Shown here: positions 21,353 to 33,639 of the stretch, piece after piece
Layout of the letters: every line of letters begins with the position of its first letter
Numbering within the stretch: position 1 is the first letter of the stretch
Origin: Clarkia xantiana subsp. parviflora
Lineage: Eukaryota; Streptophyta; Magnoliopsida; Myrtales; Onagraceae
Direction of reading: 5' to 3'
Length of the DNA: 64,000 nucleotides
Assembly: GCA_036873135.1 (NCBI GenBank)
Contig: JAPTYO010000023.1
Span: 4,165,834 to 4,229,833, forward strand
The notes under the pieces: model-generated
Database searches by the model: none
What the model was told of the DNA's origin: nothing
What the model saw: the letters and a program-made list of their open reading frames with translations, nothing else
Translations under genes and position numbers: made by a program

Positions 21353-22621
21353 TCAGGAAATCCATAACATGACTTGGGAATTGGCATGAGTCATAGTGGG
21401 AATATGAGTTCTTACCATTGATGGATTTTGTTTTCGAACTGGTGCAGCTTTCCTTACGTAGCTCCTCCTTCGGCTCATCATTATCAACTCCCCGAGAGTC
21501 TTCGGTTTTCTTATAGCAAAGCTGCCATTCATTGAATACCCAGAATCTGTTGTCGGCACTGCCTCTAGCTGCTCTGGGGGGTTCACTTTCTCAGGCACTT
21601 CTGCTTTCGGTGGGAAGTTTGGGAACAGCCATTCCAACAATGAAGAACCCACAAAACTTGCAGCCTCGGTTTCATAATTGCTTTCGGTGTCAGAAGAAGT
21701 GTCCAGTTGTGGATAGTTCTCATCTTCATCCATTGACAGAAAAGGATTCGTCTGTACATGAACGGCGTTGGAGATGGATGCAGATGGCAAAAGGCAGTTT
21801 TCCGTGAGACTAGGTTCCGAACTCAGTGATTCATTTGTGTCGAAACTGAACGATTCAACATCAAATTCAAACATGTATTGACTGCTGTTGTTGTTTGAAG
21901 TGGTTTGGTCTGTTCCAAAGAATTGGGATGAGGGAAGTGGTTTTCCTGGCTTTTCCTCCCATGAGAATGGGACTGATGCTACAAACTTGACAGGACGAGA
22001 CGGGACTCGCATAACAGCAGAAGTTTTGACTGGCATATCGAGGTTTGGGATCTGTTCCTGTTCAGAAACATGGCTGTTTTCATGGCCAGGTGGCAGCAGC
22101 AAAAGTAGATTTGCCTCTTTAGGCATGTCCCATGAGAAAGAAGACAGTGGTGTCCCAGGCTTCGCTTCCCATATGAATGGAACCGAACCAACAAGCTTGA
22201 ATGGACGAGACGGAACTCTTGCCACCAGAGCTTTGTTGATCGATTCTTCGATATCAGCTTTGGGACATGGGTTTTCCTGCTCAAAATTTGCAACATGTTT
22301 AACATCATTATTGGACCTGCTGCTGCTTAGCTCATGATCATAGTAGGCGGTCTCTTCTCCACGGACACTGATCAAAGCTGGAGGCAATGGCAAAGGTGAG
22401 TCCATGAGGTTTACATAAGAGTGGTGTATCTCATACCACACAGAATCAATGGACTTGGTGATGAAAGGTTGTGGTGAGGATGACGGACTAATCGGGACCG
22501 AATGCGAGTCCATCTTCCACTCTTTCTTGGCAATCCCTGGCTGCTCTTCCCACAAAAATGGAACTCGGGGCGGCTGTCTGATTATTCCCCTCCTATTGGA
22601 TGGGTCTTTTTTCTCAGCCAT
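21353..22621 (-). CDS. DUF688-like protein with three VPFxWExxPG motifs, probably 3'-truncated
   Basis: A 422-codon open frame starting at MAEKKDPSNRRG. Three copies of a short motif are visible: VPFLWEEQPG (residues 20-29), VPFIWEAKPGTPL (147-159) and VPFSWEEKPGKPL (217-229). The last two are each preceded by VPSRPxKxVxS. An acidic, Ser-rich middle is followed by KTLGELIMMSRRRSYVRKA (374-392). Such repeats characterise the plant DUF688 family, whose function is unknown. A consensus donor (ATG|GTAAGA) occurs after codon 402 at 21416, so the final 20 codons may be unspliced intron, and the next exon is not found. A Copia fragment begins immediately downstream. The TATA box at 22694 supports expression. 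Confidence 0.75.
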   Translation of the reverse strand: MAEKKDPSNRRGIIRQPPRVPFLWEEQPGIAKKEWKMDSHSVPISPSSSPQPFITKSIDSVWYEIHHSYVNLMDSPLPLPPALISVRGEETAYYDHELSSSRSNNDVKHVANFEQENPCPKADIEESINKALVARVPSRPFKLVGSVPFIWEAKPGTPLSSFSWDMPKEANLLLLLPPGHENSHVSEQEQIPNLDMPVKTSAVMRVPSRPVKFVASVPFSWEEKPGKPLPSSQFFGTDQTTSNNNSSQYMFEFDVESFSFDTNESLSSEPSLTENCLLPSASISNAVHVQTNPFLSMDEDENYPQLDTSSDTESNYETEAASFVGSSLLEWLFPNFPPKAEVPEKVNPPEQLEAVPTTDSGYSMNGSFAIRKPKTLGELIMMSRRRSYVRKAAPVRKQNPSMVRTHIPTMTHANSQVMLWIS

Positions 22622-22693
22622 GTTTGTGAACTTAGTAAGATGTTTTGGAGGGTGTTCTGTTCTGTTTTGATAGTTGATGTAGTGTTGTGGTTG

Positions 22694-22701
22694 TTTTTAT
22701 A
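22694..22701 (-). promoter_or_regulatory. TATA box of the DUF688-like gene
   Basis: On the minus strand it reads CCCTATAAAAACAACC, about 73 bp upstream of the ATG at 22621, a normal TATA-to-start distance for a plant gene with a short leader. Confidence 0.65.
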
Positions 22702-22709
22702 GGGTGGGT

Positions 22710-23430
22710 GGTCTTGGATGTAGGATTGGATGAGTTGCCACTAAATTTAATTAAAGTTTTGCAACAACACCATTTTCCCGTCCAACTTCTTCACTGACTT
22801 TCACAATGGTGGTCTATTCTGGTTCAGGTGTGCCTAACATAGCAATGCAGGTATTGTTAATCTGCGAATTATAAAGGTCAAATAAATATTTTAAATTAAG
22901 TTTAATTGCTTTCTTAAGTTGGGCCGAAAGTGGGTATTTCGCCACAACCTGATGATGCGTTGACCGTGGTAGGTCCAAAATATTGACCACGTGATCCAAG
23001 TATTTACTTTTTCTACTGCACCCAATAATAAGTTAACATTTCGAATTTAGGTAAATTTACTTAATTTTATATTAAATTATTATTTGGAGTTGCGTTTTGG
23101 ACGATATTGGTATATTATTCGAAGTTTTTCACTAAAATATGATTGATTTGTATTTTTTTATCATGCTCCAAGAGCATCATGATTTTAGTACTTATTTCTT
23201 ATTTTTCTATTATCCTAAAGGTGAACCCTAGAAGAAAATTGATATTATTAATAATATGATGCAAATATTAGGTGTAGTTAAATTTTTTTATGTTTTTTTT
23301 CATATTTTTAAAGTTTTATATATATTACCAATAAGTCTACCCTAGTAATAAAAAAACAAATATATTTACAAAAATATGGCTAGCTCAGAATCTAATTCTC
23401 GGTAAGGAGACAAGTTAAAAGTTGAAAAGT
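22710..23430. other. Intergenic, AT-rich, no gene seen
   Basis: Upstream region of the DUF688-like gene followed by AT-rich DNA. Apart from a CACGTG word near 22989 (a possible G-box about 370 bp upstream of the ATG), nothing is recognisable. Confidence 0.4.
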
Positions 23431-23447
23431 GGACATACATCTTTTAG

Positions 23448-24356
23448 TAGTGAATTCCCAAAGTAGGTTGTTTTACCAAACTAATTCCCAAACTAAGCTC
23501 TTTTAGAAACTAATTCCCAAAATAGGTCTTTTCATTTTATTAGTAATATATATTATTTAATTTGAATCCTAAAGTTTACAAGATGTTACAAATGAACCCT
23601 AAAGAAAAATATAATAAAAAAATGGAATTTAAGAAGAATAAATGTATAAAAATTAAAAATAAAAATAAAAATTAATTAATTAAATGTTGAAAATTCACAT
23701 TAAAAACAAACAAACAAACAAACAAACAATTTTGTAGATTTTAATTCTAAAACAATATGTGAAATTAAAATAAAAAAAAAAATAAATAAATAAAATTTGA
23801 AAAAAAATATATAATGATATACAAATTATATTTATTAAGAGTATGCAAAAAAAAATACTAACTAAAATTCATTCTTAAATTTATTCTTTTGATTTTTTTT
23901 AAATTTAAATTAGTTTATCCGTCGTTATTTTTTTCATTCGCAAATTTTATATATTTTTATAAATTTAACATATTTTATTTAGGGTTTATATTTTTATACT
24001 TACAAAAATCATGAGTATTTAGTTTCTTTACATTTTATATTACTGTTTTTTTTTTATAATTTATAAATTTGGCACATTCCATTTTTAGAATTTTCTTTTT
24101 TCACAATTACTAATTTATTATTTTTATGTTTATAACTTTTACATATAATTATCTTAATGTTCAATTTTTTTATATATATTTCTTATATTATAGTTAGGTT
24201 TATGATCAATTTTAACAAAATATAAACTTTGGGTGTAAAATATAAAACTATAAATGATTAAAAAAAATGAAAAAACCTATTTTGGGAATCAGTTTTTGAA
24301 GAAGCCTAGTTTGGGAATTAGTTTGACAATGAAGCCTATTTTGGACATTCACTCCG
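23448..24356. mobile_element. Inverted-repeat DNA element E1
   Basis: The ends are about 90 bp long, inverted, and themselves built of repeats of AACTAATTCCCAAACTAGG. The left end starts TAGTGAATTCCCAAAG; the right end inverted starts GAGTGAATGTCCAAAA. The flanks TCTTTTAG (23440-23447, 24357-24364) match exactly. The interior is very AT-rich and non-coding. Family is uncertain: 8 bp fits hAT or a Mutator-like element. Confidence 0.65.
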
Positions 24357-24364
24357 TCTTTTAG

Positions 24365-25123
24365 GAGAAATTATTAGTTGGACCCAGTCCACCACATCAG
24401 TGTATGGACCAACCAATGAATGAGCGACACGTAATAAATGTATAATAAATTAATAACTTTGAGTAACATGTGATTACAACCTATTAATTTCTCATAATTA
24501 ATCATACTTTATTTTTTTCCTAAAACAATAATTTATTTTAATAAATAAAAATAATTTTCTAATATACAAATATATAACGTGTCTCTAGTTTCGTATTTTT
24601 TTTTTTTCTAAAACAATATTGGACATGGTGAACCCTAGAGGATAAATGTCAATTTGCCCTCTAGGGTTCACCATGTCCAATAGGGTTTTAGAAAAAAAAA
24701 AAATACCACAAACTGACACTTGTATTATATTTATATATGAAAAAATATTTTTTTTGATATACAAATATAATACGAGTGTTATTAGTTTGTGTTTTTTTTT
24801 CTAAAACTCAATTGGACATGGTGAACCCTATAGGGTAAATTGACAGTTACCATCTAGGGTTCACCATGTCCAATAGTGTTTTAGAAAAATAAAATAAGAA
24901 ACTAGAGACACGTTATATATTAGAAAAATATTTTTATTTATTAAAAGAAATTATTGTTTTAAGAAAAAAAAATGAAGTATGATTAATTAATGAGAAATTA
25001 ATAGGTTGTAATCACATGTTACTCAAAGTTATTGATTTATTATACATTTATTACGTGTCGGTCATTCATTGGTTGGTCCATACGCTGATGTGGCGGACTG
25101 GATGATCCAACTAATAATTTCTC
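24365..25123. mobile_element. Foldback element E2 with inner palindromes
   Basis: Arms of roughly 250 bp begin GAGAAATTATTAGTTGG on both strands, so the whole 759-bp unit can fold on itself. Inside are two shorter palindromes built from ATTGGACATGGTGAACCCTA (24618-24681 and 24811-24874). The target duplication TCTTTTAG at 24357-24364 and 25125-25132 is the same 8 bp that flanks E1. Probably a MULE-type MITE; no coding sequence. Confidence 0.75.
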
Positions 25124-25132
25124 TTCTTTTAG

Positions 25133-25438
25133 GCTCCAAAGCATTGGCGTGTACCCATGTGTATTCATGGGTAATAAATGTCACTTCATTATTTAGTACT
25201 TTTATTTATTGAGATTTTAGGTTAGTTTATAAAAGAAAATACTCTCTTATCCTTATTTTGTGTATGATACTAAAACTTCCATTATTATTTTATAAGACCT
25301 CATTATTATTTTGTAATACCTCATTCAATCCATTGTATTTTGACTTGAAGAATATGATGTAAATTTTATTATTTAGCTATTTAATAGATTTTGAATTGTA
25401 GTTAATCTAATATAATGCTCTACGGAATTGACAATTAA
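25133..25438. other. Intergenic, no feature seen
   Basis: AT-rich sequence between two inverted-repeat elements; nothing recognisable on either strand. Confidence 0.4.
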
Positions 25439-25951
25439 TAGGAAAAATAAAAATGATGTAAATCATACAATATGTTTGAAAAAAATGGATATTACTACTA
25501 ACATGTTTTAAAATGTACAACGTGTTTAATAACATGGTAATTGATACTTCCTTCTATTATCTGTCTGAAATTTCCCTAAAATACATCGTAAATTTAAAAA
25601 AAAAAAATAACCGAATATATTTCTAAATATAAAAATAAAGACCTAATAACTTATACTAGTATTACGATAGTGTCCCGACTCGATTGATGCTCAATTGATC
25701 ATCAGTCGGTTCTTATCTGATTTGACTTAATTGTAACATTTGTATCGTCATTAGTGTTTTACTTGTGATACTTTAAACGTTACTTATTTAGCTTTGTACA
25801 TTTAAAATATTTAACTACAGGTTCGTAGATATTGATTGAAGAAATTAGTAATAATTATTATCGTTTGAAATATGTTGTACATCTTAAAAAATTTAGTACT
25901 AAGAATTATTTTTTTTCATACATGTTGTTGTATGTTTTATATAATATTTCC
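25439..25951. mobile_element. Diverged relative of the 4521-5066 foldback MITE
   Basis: The left part (ATGTTTTAAAATGTACAACG) and the right part (GTTGTACATCTTAAAA) repeat, in inverted orientation, motifs of the MULE MITE at 4521-5066. The outer ends GGAAAAATA and TATTTCC are weakly inverted. No target duplication could be recognised, so the boundaries are approximate. Confidence 0.4.
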
Positions 25952-26977
25952 AATGAAATACAATTATATATGAAATCTTAGAAAAAAATAACAATACAAA
26001 GCGTACCATATTATAAATATCGTGGATAAGTAACTCCTCCAAAGTGGACATACATTGATCTCATGCATTTTTTTTTCATGAATTAATAATTAACGGAAGA
26101 AGTTGAAATGTGAAGTAGTCTAGTAGAATAGTAAAATTAGGAGAAATGATTGAACATGCGAAAACTACCATGCGAGTGTCATGCGGCAAGTAACAACAAT
26201 AAAATAATAATACTTTATTAATTAATAAAAAATCCAATCCTAGTTGTCGTATTCTATCTTCGCATGTTCTAGCAAAGCTCTAAAATTAGTATCCCACAAA
26301 GTGAAAAGTGAAAAAATAAAGTAAAACTAAAAAGGTGAAATTAAATTTTCTCTCTCTTATTTACTTTTACCGTCGTCTTCTTCGTAGTTCCTAACTCATC
26401 TCCTATGTAATTTTTTCATATTCTTCTTCTAAACGAAGACATCAACTTCAGGTGTCTATTGAAGAGTTTGTCTTTAACCGGAGGCTCAAAAGCAGACATA
26501 CATTGATCCCATGCACCATTTTTCAGCATATGCAAAATACAACTCATCAGTTTCACTCCTCTCTTGTTTATCTGGTAGAAATAATGTAGAGAATATTATG
26601 TATAGATAGAGTGTGAAACATATTGATCACCTCTTGTAACCGTGTAACACTTGGGTAAGTTCGTTCTGCAATTCTTCACTCCTGCTTTCGGCATGGCACT
26701 GGTTAACTTTGTCGGTATCATACCGAGAATCAAATTCTTCGCAAATTAATGACTGGTTTTCTTGCCGAGAATCAGATTCTCGACAAGATAACTGTCGAGA
26801 TTCATATTCTTGACTAACCATATTTCTGTAAATATTTTTAGGACTATATTTGTATTTGGTTGTTCAAACGATGATATTAAGTATACAAGAACGAGTTTTC
26901 GCCAATTAGCATAATTTTGCAATATAAAAAAGGATTTGGACTTTAGTATTATCATACACGTTGAGTATAAATGCGAA
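25952..26977. other. No confirmed gene; possible continuation of a minus-strand Copia leader
   Basis: Mostly AT-rich. A minus-strand 64-codon frame (26821-26627) begins MVSQEYESRQLSCRESDSR and resembles nothing I can name. Because the Tat element at 26978-36762 was inserted here, this region was once contiguous with 36763-37143, which lies just inside a minus-strand LTR. The frame could therefore be the start of that element's coding region. Confidence 0.3.
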
Positions 26978-28525
26978 TGTAAACACCTGATTTTGGACCG
27001 ATTCGAAAATATCGTGACATGTGGAACTGAAGATCGAGCCACGAGACTTGGCACGCGTGAAGCATTCATGGACCCGACATCTCCGAAATACATATTTTCA
27101 ATATGGGTCTTAAAACGAAGTTTGAAAAATCACGAACACAATGCAACTGACCGTGGATCGATCGGACATCGTGACAAGAAGTTATGACGCAAAAACGAAA
27201 TGTGAAAAAATATGATATATACATGCATTCATATGTATGTATGTGTTGTTTATCTTCGTGCAGAGAATGGAAGAAGATATCTCTTCCTCATCATCACATG
27301 TGGACCTCATGGGAGAAGAAAGTCTTCCTTCCTGCACACTTCCTCTGCAAACACGCAAGCCTCCATGACTATCTACTTGAATTATTGCTCCTAGTTGCGA
27401 GATTACTCTCAGACACTTCAAGGTTTTTTTCCCTATAAATAGAAGCCATTCAACTGCATTTGGAGGACACCAACATTCGACAAAGAAAGGAAAATTTAGA
27501 GAGTGAGAGTTAGCTTCGCGAGAGCAATAGTGAGAGTAGTATAATTTCTTATCTAGGTTCCACTCATCACGACATTTTACCCGGAAACAACCTAGGTAAG
27601 TACTGCTTGATCAAAAGTTGTATTTACATTCCAAGTATAAATAAAGTGCAAGTTGATTAAAATCTCATCGCTTCCAATGTAGCGTTTTATTTATTTTCGA
27701 TTCTTTTATTTTTTGCAATATATATATAAATGTGTGTATTTTATTATCTATAAATTTTACATATATATGTGTATTTCTACTATATATAAGTCTTATATAT
27801 GTTCATATCACTTATTTGTCATATTTACATTATCTATAAGTTGTATATATGTTCATATTACTTATTTATCTCATAACTTTGCTAAGTGTTACAAATCAGT
27901 CTAGAAAGCTCAGGGTCCATTTTAACATATTTAAAAACTATTTTCAGTTTAACCCTGAACTTTGCTGATTGTTACATTTCAGCCAATGAACTTTTCTGGC
28001 GTCCCAAAACTTTGCTAATTGTTACAAATCAGTCCAGAGAAGTTTAGTGACCACTTTAACACATTTTAAAAGTTGTTATCAAATTAAGCCCCATAATTTC
28101 GATAATTGCAATTCAGCCCTTGAACTTTTTGATAATTGCGATCATGTCCTGATTTTCTTGAAAATTGCAATTTAGGCCATGGTGTTTTACAAAGTGGGTA
28201 TTTTAGTGAAAACTAAACAAGTCAAGACAAGCCAAAGTACCGAAAGGGCGGATTTTTAGCTTGCGAGCTTTTAAAACGTAATCAAACCCTCGAACCCGAA
28301 TCTCTGGACGCATACTATTCAAAGCCCTAGGATGTCAGTATCATGTACACTAGGCAACTCTAGGATTCCGATTAGCCTTTAATTAATCGGTGGCGACTCT
28401 TTCTATTTTTCCCGGTTCGGTTGATTTTTCCGTATTCGACCGAACCCGCCGTTCGCCGATCCATAAAAATATTTTCCAAAATTCGCTCTATTTCCGAGAG
28501 CGTTGGCCGGATCCGACGTGCAACA
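26978..28525 (+). repeat. 5' LTR of the Tat element
   Basis: From TGTAAACACCTGATTTTGG to GACGTGCAACA. A TATA box CCTATAAATAG at about 27432-27442 marks the U3/R region. Short open frames inside are repeated in the 3' LTR and have no similarity. Confidence 0.93.
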
Positions 28526-28528
28526 TTT

Positions 28529-28546
28529 TGGCGACTCTGCTGGGGA
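28529..28546 (+). other. Primer-binding site of the Tat element
   Basis: TGGCGACTCTGCTGGGGA follows the LTR end by three bases. This type of site is typical of plant Tat/Ogre elements. I do not assign the donor tRNA. Confidence 0.7.
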
Positions 28547-29726
28547 GCACTTGTTAGTTCCGAGGGTTTAGGCTTGTTGTGTTTGTCTTGCTTTGTTTAG
28601 TTAGATTTTTCTACCATATCCGTTTTGACCGTTTGTTCATGTGTGCAGCCTTTTATGACGTGATTTGAAGGTTTTATATTGTTATTTTGCACACACCACT
28701 TTTGGTTACTATCCACGCCCAAAACCAATGGCATATTGAAACCTAGGGGGTTGAGTAAGAGAATACGGCTAGTAGCGGTCACAACCGCCGGCGCGTCTCC
28801 GAAAGCTCAACTCGATGATCGAAAAGGGCCTAGGATCCTCTATATGGGGTGAGGTACCGTCGATTCGGGGGCCTTTAGAAATCCTACCTTGATAGAGTAA
28901 AACCAACACAGTGTGTAGCCATCAACCAGTCGTATTAATTGCAGATGCTCCATTTTGCATTCTTTTCTTTATCCTGGTCTGATGTGCAGGAGGGGCATCC
29001 CGATGCTCGCACGCCTTTTTTAAATAGTCAAGGGGCATCTACAGGTCTGTATTTATCACTTTATGTATTCCTTGGAAAAGGGAAGGAAACAAAATGTTGT
29101 GTCTGCATGTACACATGAATAGTGAAATCTCATTTTCGTACTGCATCACATATTTCAAAGCTATCAAAGCCATCAATTGGGTCGATTTTTAAGTCATGGG
29201 TTATTTCTTCTCCATTAAGTAAAGTTGACTTTCCCGAGAATTATGATAAAGATCGTGAATTCAATTTGCAAAAAAAAAAAAAAAAAAAAAATTGAGGGAG
29301 AAGATTTTTCGAATGACTCATTTTTATGAGACCCTAAAATACCCCTCAACATTTTAATTTCAGGAGTTTCAAAAGCTAGAAATTCACGGTTGTTATCAAG
29401 ATTTTGTGGATCCTGAGGTGGCTAAGTCACGTTTTTCCCAATTCAAGCAGTAACCCAGGAAAATCAAACACCTGATTTGAAAAAAAACTCGGGAAGCATC
29501 AAAATTCGGAAACTCATGAACTGACATTAATCGAATGAGATGCGAACCGAGTGTAAAAAAAAAACATAATGGGTTAAGGGTTAGAAAAGGAATAACCCGT
29601 GACTTGATTCTAAAAAAAAATATTTAAAAACATTGAGGATCCTAATCGACATAATTGATGGCTATATTTTCTAAATCATGCATCATTATTGCGGATTCTC
29701 CATTCTAATAGTCGTTTTTTCCCAGG
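28547..29726 (+). other. Tat element leader and former gag, not recognisable
   Basis: Stop-rich sequence with a purine-rich stretch and an A-run near 29270. No gag motif can be read in any frame. Confidence 0.4.
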
Positions 29727-30690
29727 TACAACTGGCGCAAACAAGCCTTAAACTTACTATGTGATCTCGTTTGAATGGAACAAATGGGGCAACTAAAAAG
29801 AGTCATTCGTCAGGGTTCCTAACTCATGTGATATCCAAAGGCTCCACCACCTCGAGAAAATAAAGAGTGGATTGTCCATCTAAAAGGGACCATGCGAGCC
29901 ACAACCTTCCGAACGGAACAATCCGTCTTCGACGTGGCCTCCTAATTCAAGCGCCCTTGTCGTGCATCTGGCACGAACAAGCCACAAACATACTTGTGAC
30001 TTCGTTCAAGTGGAACAAATGGGGCAACCAAACAAGAGTCCTCTACCATGGTTCTGAAACCATGTGATATTCAGCGCCTCCGCCACCTCAAAAAAATGAA
30101 GAGGGGATCATCCAGCTCGAGGAAATCTTGGGAGATGGGATCACAAAAACGAAACAGTTTCTCACCAACATGGCCTCATAAGTCAAGCGTATCATCGCTT
30201 TTTCAGCGCCCAGGCAGTCATGGCGGTCATAGTCTCCATACTCCAACATCTCGAGTACATCTGGCGCAAACAAGCCCCAAACATACTCGTGATTTTTGTT
30301 CGAATGGAAAAAAATGGACAAACAAACCAGAGTCCTCTGCCATGGTTCTGAACCCATGTGATATCCAGGGTCTTCGCCACCTCAAGAAAATGAAGAGGGG
30401 ATCATCCAGCTAGAGGGGATCTGGGAGATGGTATCACCCACAACGGAACAGTTCCTCGCCGACATGAGCTCATAAATCAAGCGTCTCATCGCTTTTTCAT
30501 CGCATATGCAGTCATGACCTCCGTAGTCTCCCAAAACTCAACATCTCGAGACACGCCTTCGTCAGCAAAATCGACAGATTCGACTACTATATTTTCAAAT
30601 TATACATCATTATTGTGTTCTTTCAAATTCTAATTGTCGTTTTTCTTACAGATACGTCTGGCGTGATCAAGCCCCGTGCGTACCCGTGAT
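29727..30690 (+). repeat. Four diverged tandem repeats of about 240-390 bp
   Basis: The motif CTGGCGCAAACAAGCC and close variants starts units at about 29727, 29965, 30256 and 30652. Each is followed by similar text (AGAGTCCTCTRCCATGGTTCTGA, CCACCTCAARAAAATGAAGA). The ORF-like stretch at 30048-30413 simply spans these repeats. Confidence 0.65.
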
Positions 30691-31439
30691 TTCAAAACGA
30701 ATGTGGCAACTAGGTCAGACTCCCCTGCCAGGGTTTCTAACCCTATTTGATATCTAACGCCTCGACCACCTCAAAAATTAGGACGGGATCAGCCATCTAG
30801 AGGAGAACTTGCAAGCTATGACCACCTGAACGGAACAATCAATTCGCCGACGTGGCCTTCCAGGGAACGAACTAACCCTGATCAAGCTTCACACATTGCT
30901 GATGTGCCTCGCAGTCAAGCTTCAAATCTGCAATGCATCACTTCTCGGTCTGCCGCAAAGGATCCTGACCAAAGATGTAGACCATCATGCTGGCTTGTCT
31001 AACTTGTTTTCAACCATCATAAAAGCCCTTAGTGATAAGGTCCCTTCAGAAGTTCCATCTGTCTACTCGCCAGAAGGGAGAATGTCACAAAGTGGATGAA
31101 AATGCTCATTTATGCGCTTTCTCTTCGTAATGAGTAAATAGATTTTCAAATATGGATGCATTCCCCGTGGGGCATATGTCATGAAACCGGTGTTTCTGGA
31201 AGAGGGAAAATTATTCTTGACCATAATGAATCCCTTCTTTTGACATTCGTTGTGATCTCAACATTCTCTATCATCATATGCATGCTTTGACATTAACGTC
31301 AACCTTCCTCTACTTCTTTCTCCAGGAACAATGTCTCTCCGGAAGAAAAATGACACCATGATTAAGTCATGCACAAGGACGTCCTTGCCTAATCCAGATA
31401 TATACTTCACGAAGAAGGATCTGGGCATCGATATGATCT

Positions 31440-32246
31440 TTCCAAAGGCATCCATTGGTCACGGATTTATACCGGTGGCCTCAAATACTTCACCAAGTGC
31501 GCCGAAGCCATCACATTGGCATATATTACATCAAAGGTGGTTGAACGTCTCATCAAGCGAGGCATCATCGTGCATACGGTGTCCAAAGTCAATTGAAATT
31601 GACAACAGCGAGATCTGAACAGCAAGTTAATCGACGAGTTGTGCGACCAATTCCAGATCAAGCACACGAACTCGTCCCCATATCAGACGTTGATGAATGG
31701 TGTGGTAGATGCAGAAAATAAAGGAAGATCATAGAGGAAATGATTTTCATACAAGGATTGGCACGACAAGCTGCCTCAACCATTCACGACCTTTGGGACC
31801 TCGATCTGAACATCATCTGGGGAAAATCCATTTCCATGTCTACATAACAAAAGATTGTCACCAATTCGAACGGAAAATGCGTTCACTTGGTTCCTCGTTA
31901 AGCAAAAGATGGATAAATCTGAGTGAGCGAAGCACATGCATGAGCAATCAAGCCTCATTGACAAAAGCGGCTCACTGCATTATGCCACGGGCACCTTTAC
32001 CAGAAGCGCATGGTTCGAGCGTTCAACAAGGAAGCGCGCTCCAGAGAATTACACCAAGAGACCCAGTCCTTCAGAAATTCTCCCGAGCCAATCCAGATTC
32101 TCGGGGCAAGTTCATCCACAACTATGTAGAACCATGAGTCGACATAAAAAAAACTTAGTGGAAGACCCATGATCATCGATGACATGGAGGTGTTAAGACC
32201 CCCTAGTCCAGTCAACATGGACGCTATCAAGCAGAACTATCCTTGA
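31440..32246 (+). pseudogene. Tat-type integrase and Pol C terminus, shattered
   Basis: Fragments in shifting + frames match the Tat integrase order: GLKYFTKCAEAITLAYITSK, VVERLIKRGII, then LNSKLIDELCDQFQIKHTNS followed by SPYQTLMNGVVDAENK (about 31616-31720), which covers the last catalytic Glu region. Near 32100-32246 GKFIHNYVEP, MIIDDME and VNMDAIKQNY resemble the end of Tat Pol. The DNG motif between them is lost, and at least five stops or shifts are present. Confidence 0.75.
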
Positions 32247-32249
32247 GAG

Positions 32250-33639
32250 AGTTCGCAACCAAAAAACAAGCTTGCAAATTTGAGAGAAAAATCCCTCTAA
32301 ACTGAGAACCCGAAAGGGCGGTTTAGGAAAAACTTAGGGAAGAGGGGCGTGATTGAAAATTCCTCAAAAAGGCGATCACGGCAAAAGAAGAGGAAATAAA
32401 ACCCCGCTAGGTTGAAAACCCGAAAGGGCAGCCTAGGCAAAAATTAGGGGAATCGAGTGGTGCGGGAAAAAAAAAAAAAAAGGGGGATCACCGTAGCAAA
32501 AGGAGAGAAATCCGAGAGAAAAAAGAAAAAAGAAAAAAATGAAAAAAATGAAAAAAATGAAAAAAAGAAACTTTTTTGAAGTGGACAATTGTAATTGTCA
32601 CCAGGTAGCGATGAAGAATCACAATGATCAACATTGTCTGAGTCGCCCATACCAGCTCACAGAGACGCCCCTACCAGCTCACAGAGACGCACCTGGGCAG
32701 GTGGACAGTGAATGAATGCCCTAAAACCCCGTGAGGAAGACAAGCATAAAGGCTCCACAAAAGCAGTATTGCCATCAACTGGATATCTCAGCAATGAAGC
32801 GAAAAGATATGCAGTACATCGCTGAAGGAAATTCATTCATCAAAGAATGGGGCATTCTCATGTCCATCCAGCCAAAGCTATGCAAAGTCTACAAACGGGA
32901 CTGTTACAATCTATTCTCGTAGCGATGAAGTATCACAATGATCAACATTGTCTGAGCTGCCCCTACCAGCTCACAGAGATGCACCTAGGCGGGTGGATAA
33001 CTAAATGCTCTAAAATTAACTCAATCAAGAGATGATTTTCATTCAACCCCGTGAGGAAGACAAGCATAAAAGGCTCGATAAAAGCTGCATCATCATCAAC
33101 TAGATATCTCAGCAAAGAAGCGAAAAAACAATACGCAGCACATCGCTGAAGGAAGTTCATTCATCAAAGAATAGGGCATTCTCATGTCCATCTAGCCAAA
33201 GCTATGCAAAGTCGGCAAGCAGGACCGTCACAATCTGTTCTCGTAAGTCGCATTTGGAAGAAGTACCGTATTTAAAAAAAAAAAAAAAAACTTCCAAATT
33301 TGAGAGAAAATTCCGGTTAAACTGAAAACCCGAAAGGGCGATTTAGGGAAGAGGGGTGTGATTGAAAATCCCTCAAAAGGGAGATCATGGCAAAAGGAGA
33401 GGAAATAAAATCCCCGCTAGGTTGAAAACCCGAAAGGGCGGCCTAGGCAAAAATTAGGGGAACCGAGAGGTGCGATCAAAAAATGATCGTAGCAAAAGGA
33501 GAGAAATCCGAGAGAAAAAAAAAGTAAAAAAAAAAAAAGAAAAAAGAAAGAAATAGAAAAACACAGCTCATCGCTGGAAAAAAAAAGAGTTTAGTTGTCA
33601 AGAATGGGGCGTTCGAATGCCTAACTTCCCAGAGTTATA
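32250..33639 (+). repeat. 3' untranslated region of the Tat element with AACCCGAAAGGGCG repeats
   Basis: The motif GAAAACCCGAAAGGGCG occurs repeatedly (about 32310, 32417, 33327, 33425). A roughly 1-kb segment is repeated: 32280-32480 resembles 33295-33500, and 32735-32930 resembles 33055-33245. Such motifs are usual in the 3' region of Tat elements. Purine-rich A/G runs lie near 32470-32575 and 33510-33560. Confidence 0.65.

Noticed and set aside
26043..26520. Direct repeat of about 25 bp (GACATACATTGATCTCATGC at 26048 and a similar copy at 26498)
   Set aside because: Could be flanks of an old insertion, but the segment between has no recognisable ends and the repeat is too long for a target duplication.
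27182..27438. Overlapping short frames in the Tat LTR, repeated at 35419-35675
   Set aside because: They lie in the U3 of an LTR on both strands, duplicate simply because the LTRs do, and show no coding signature.
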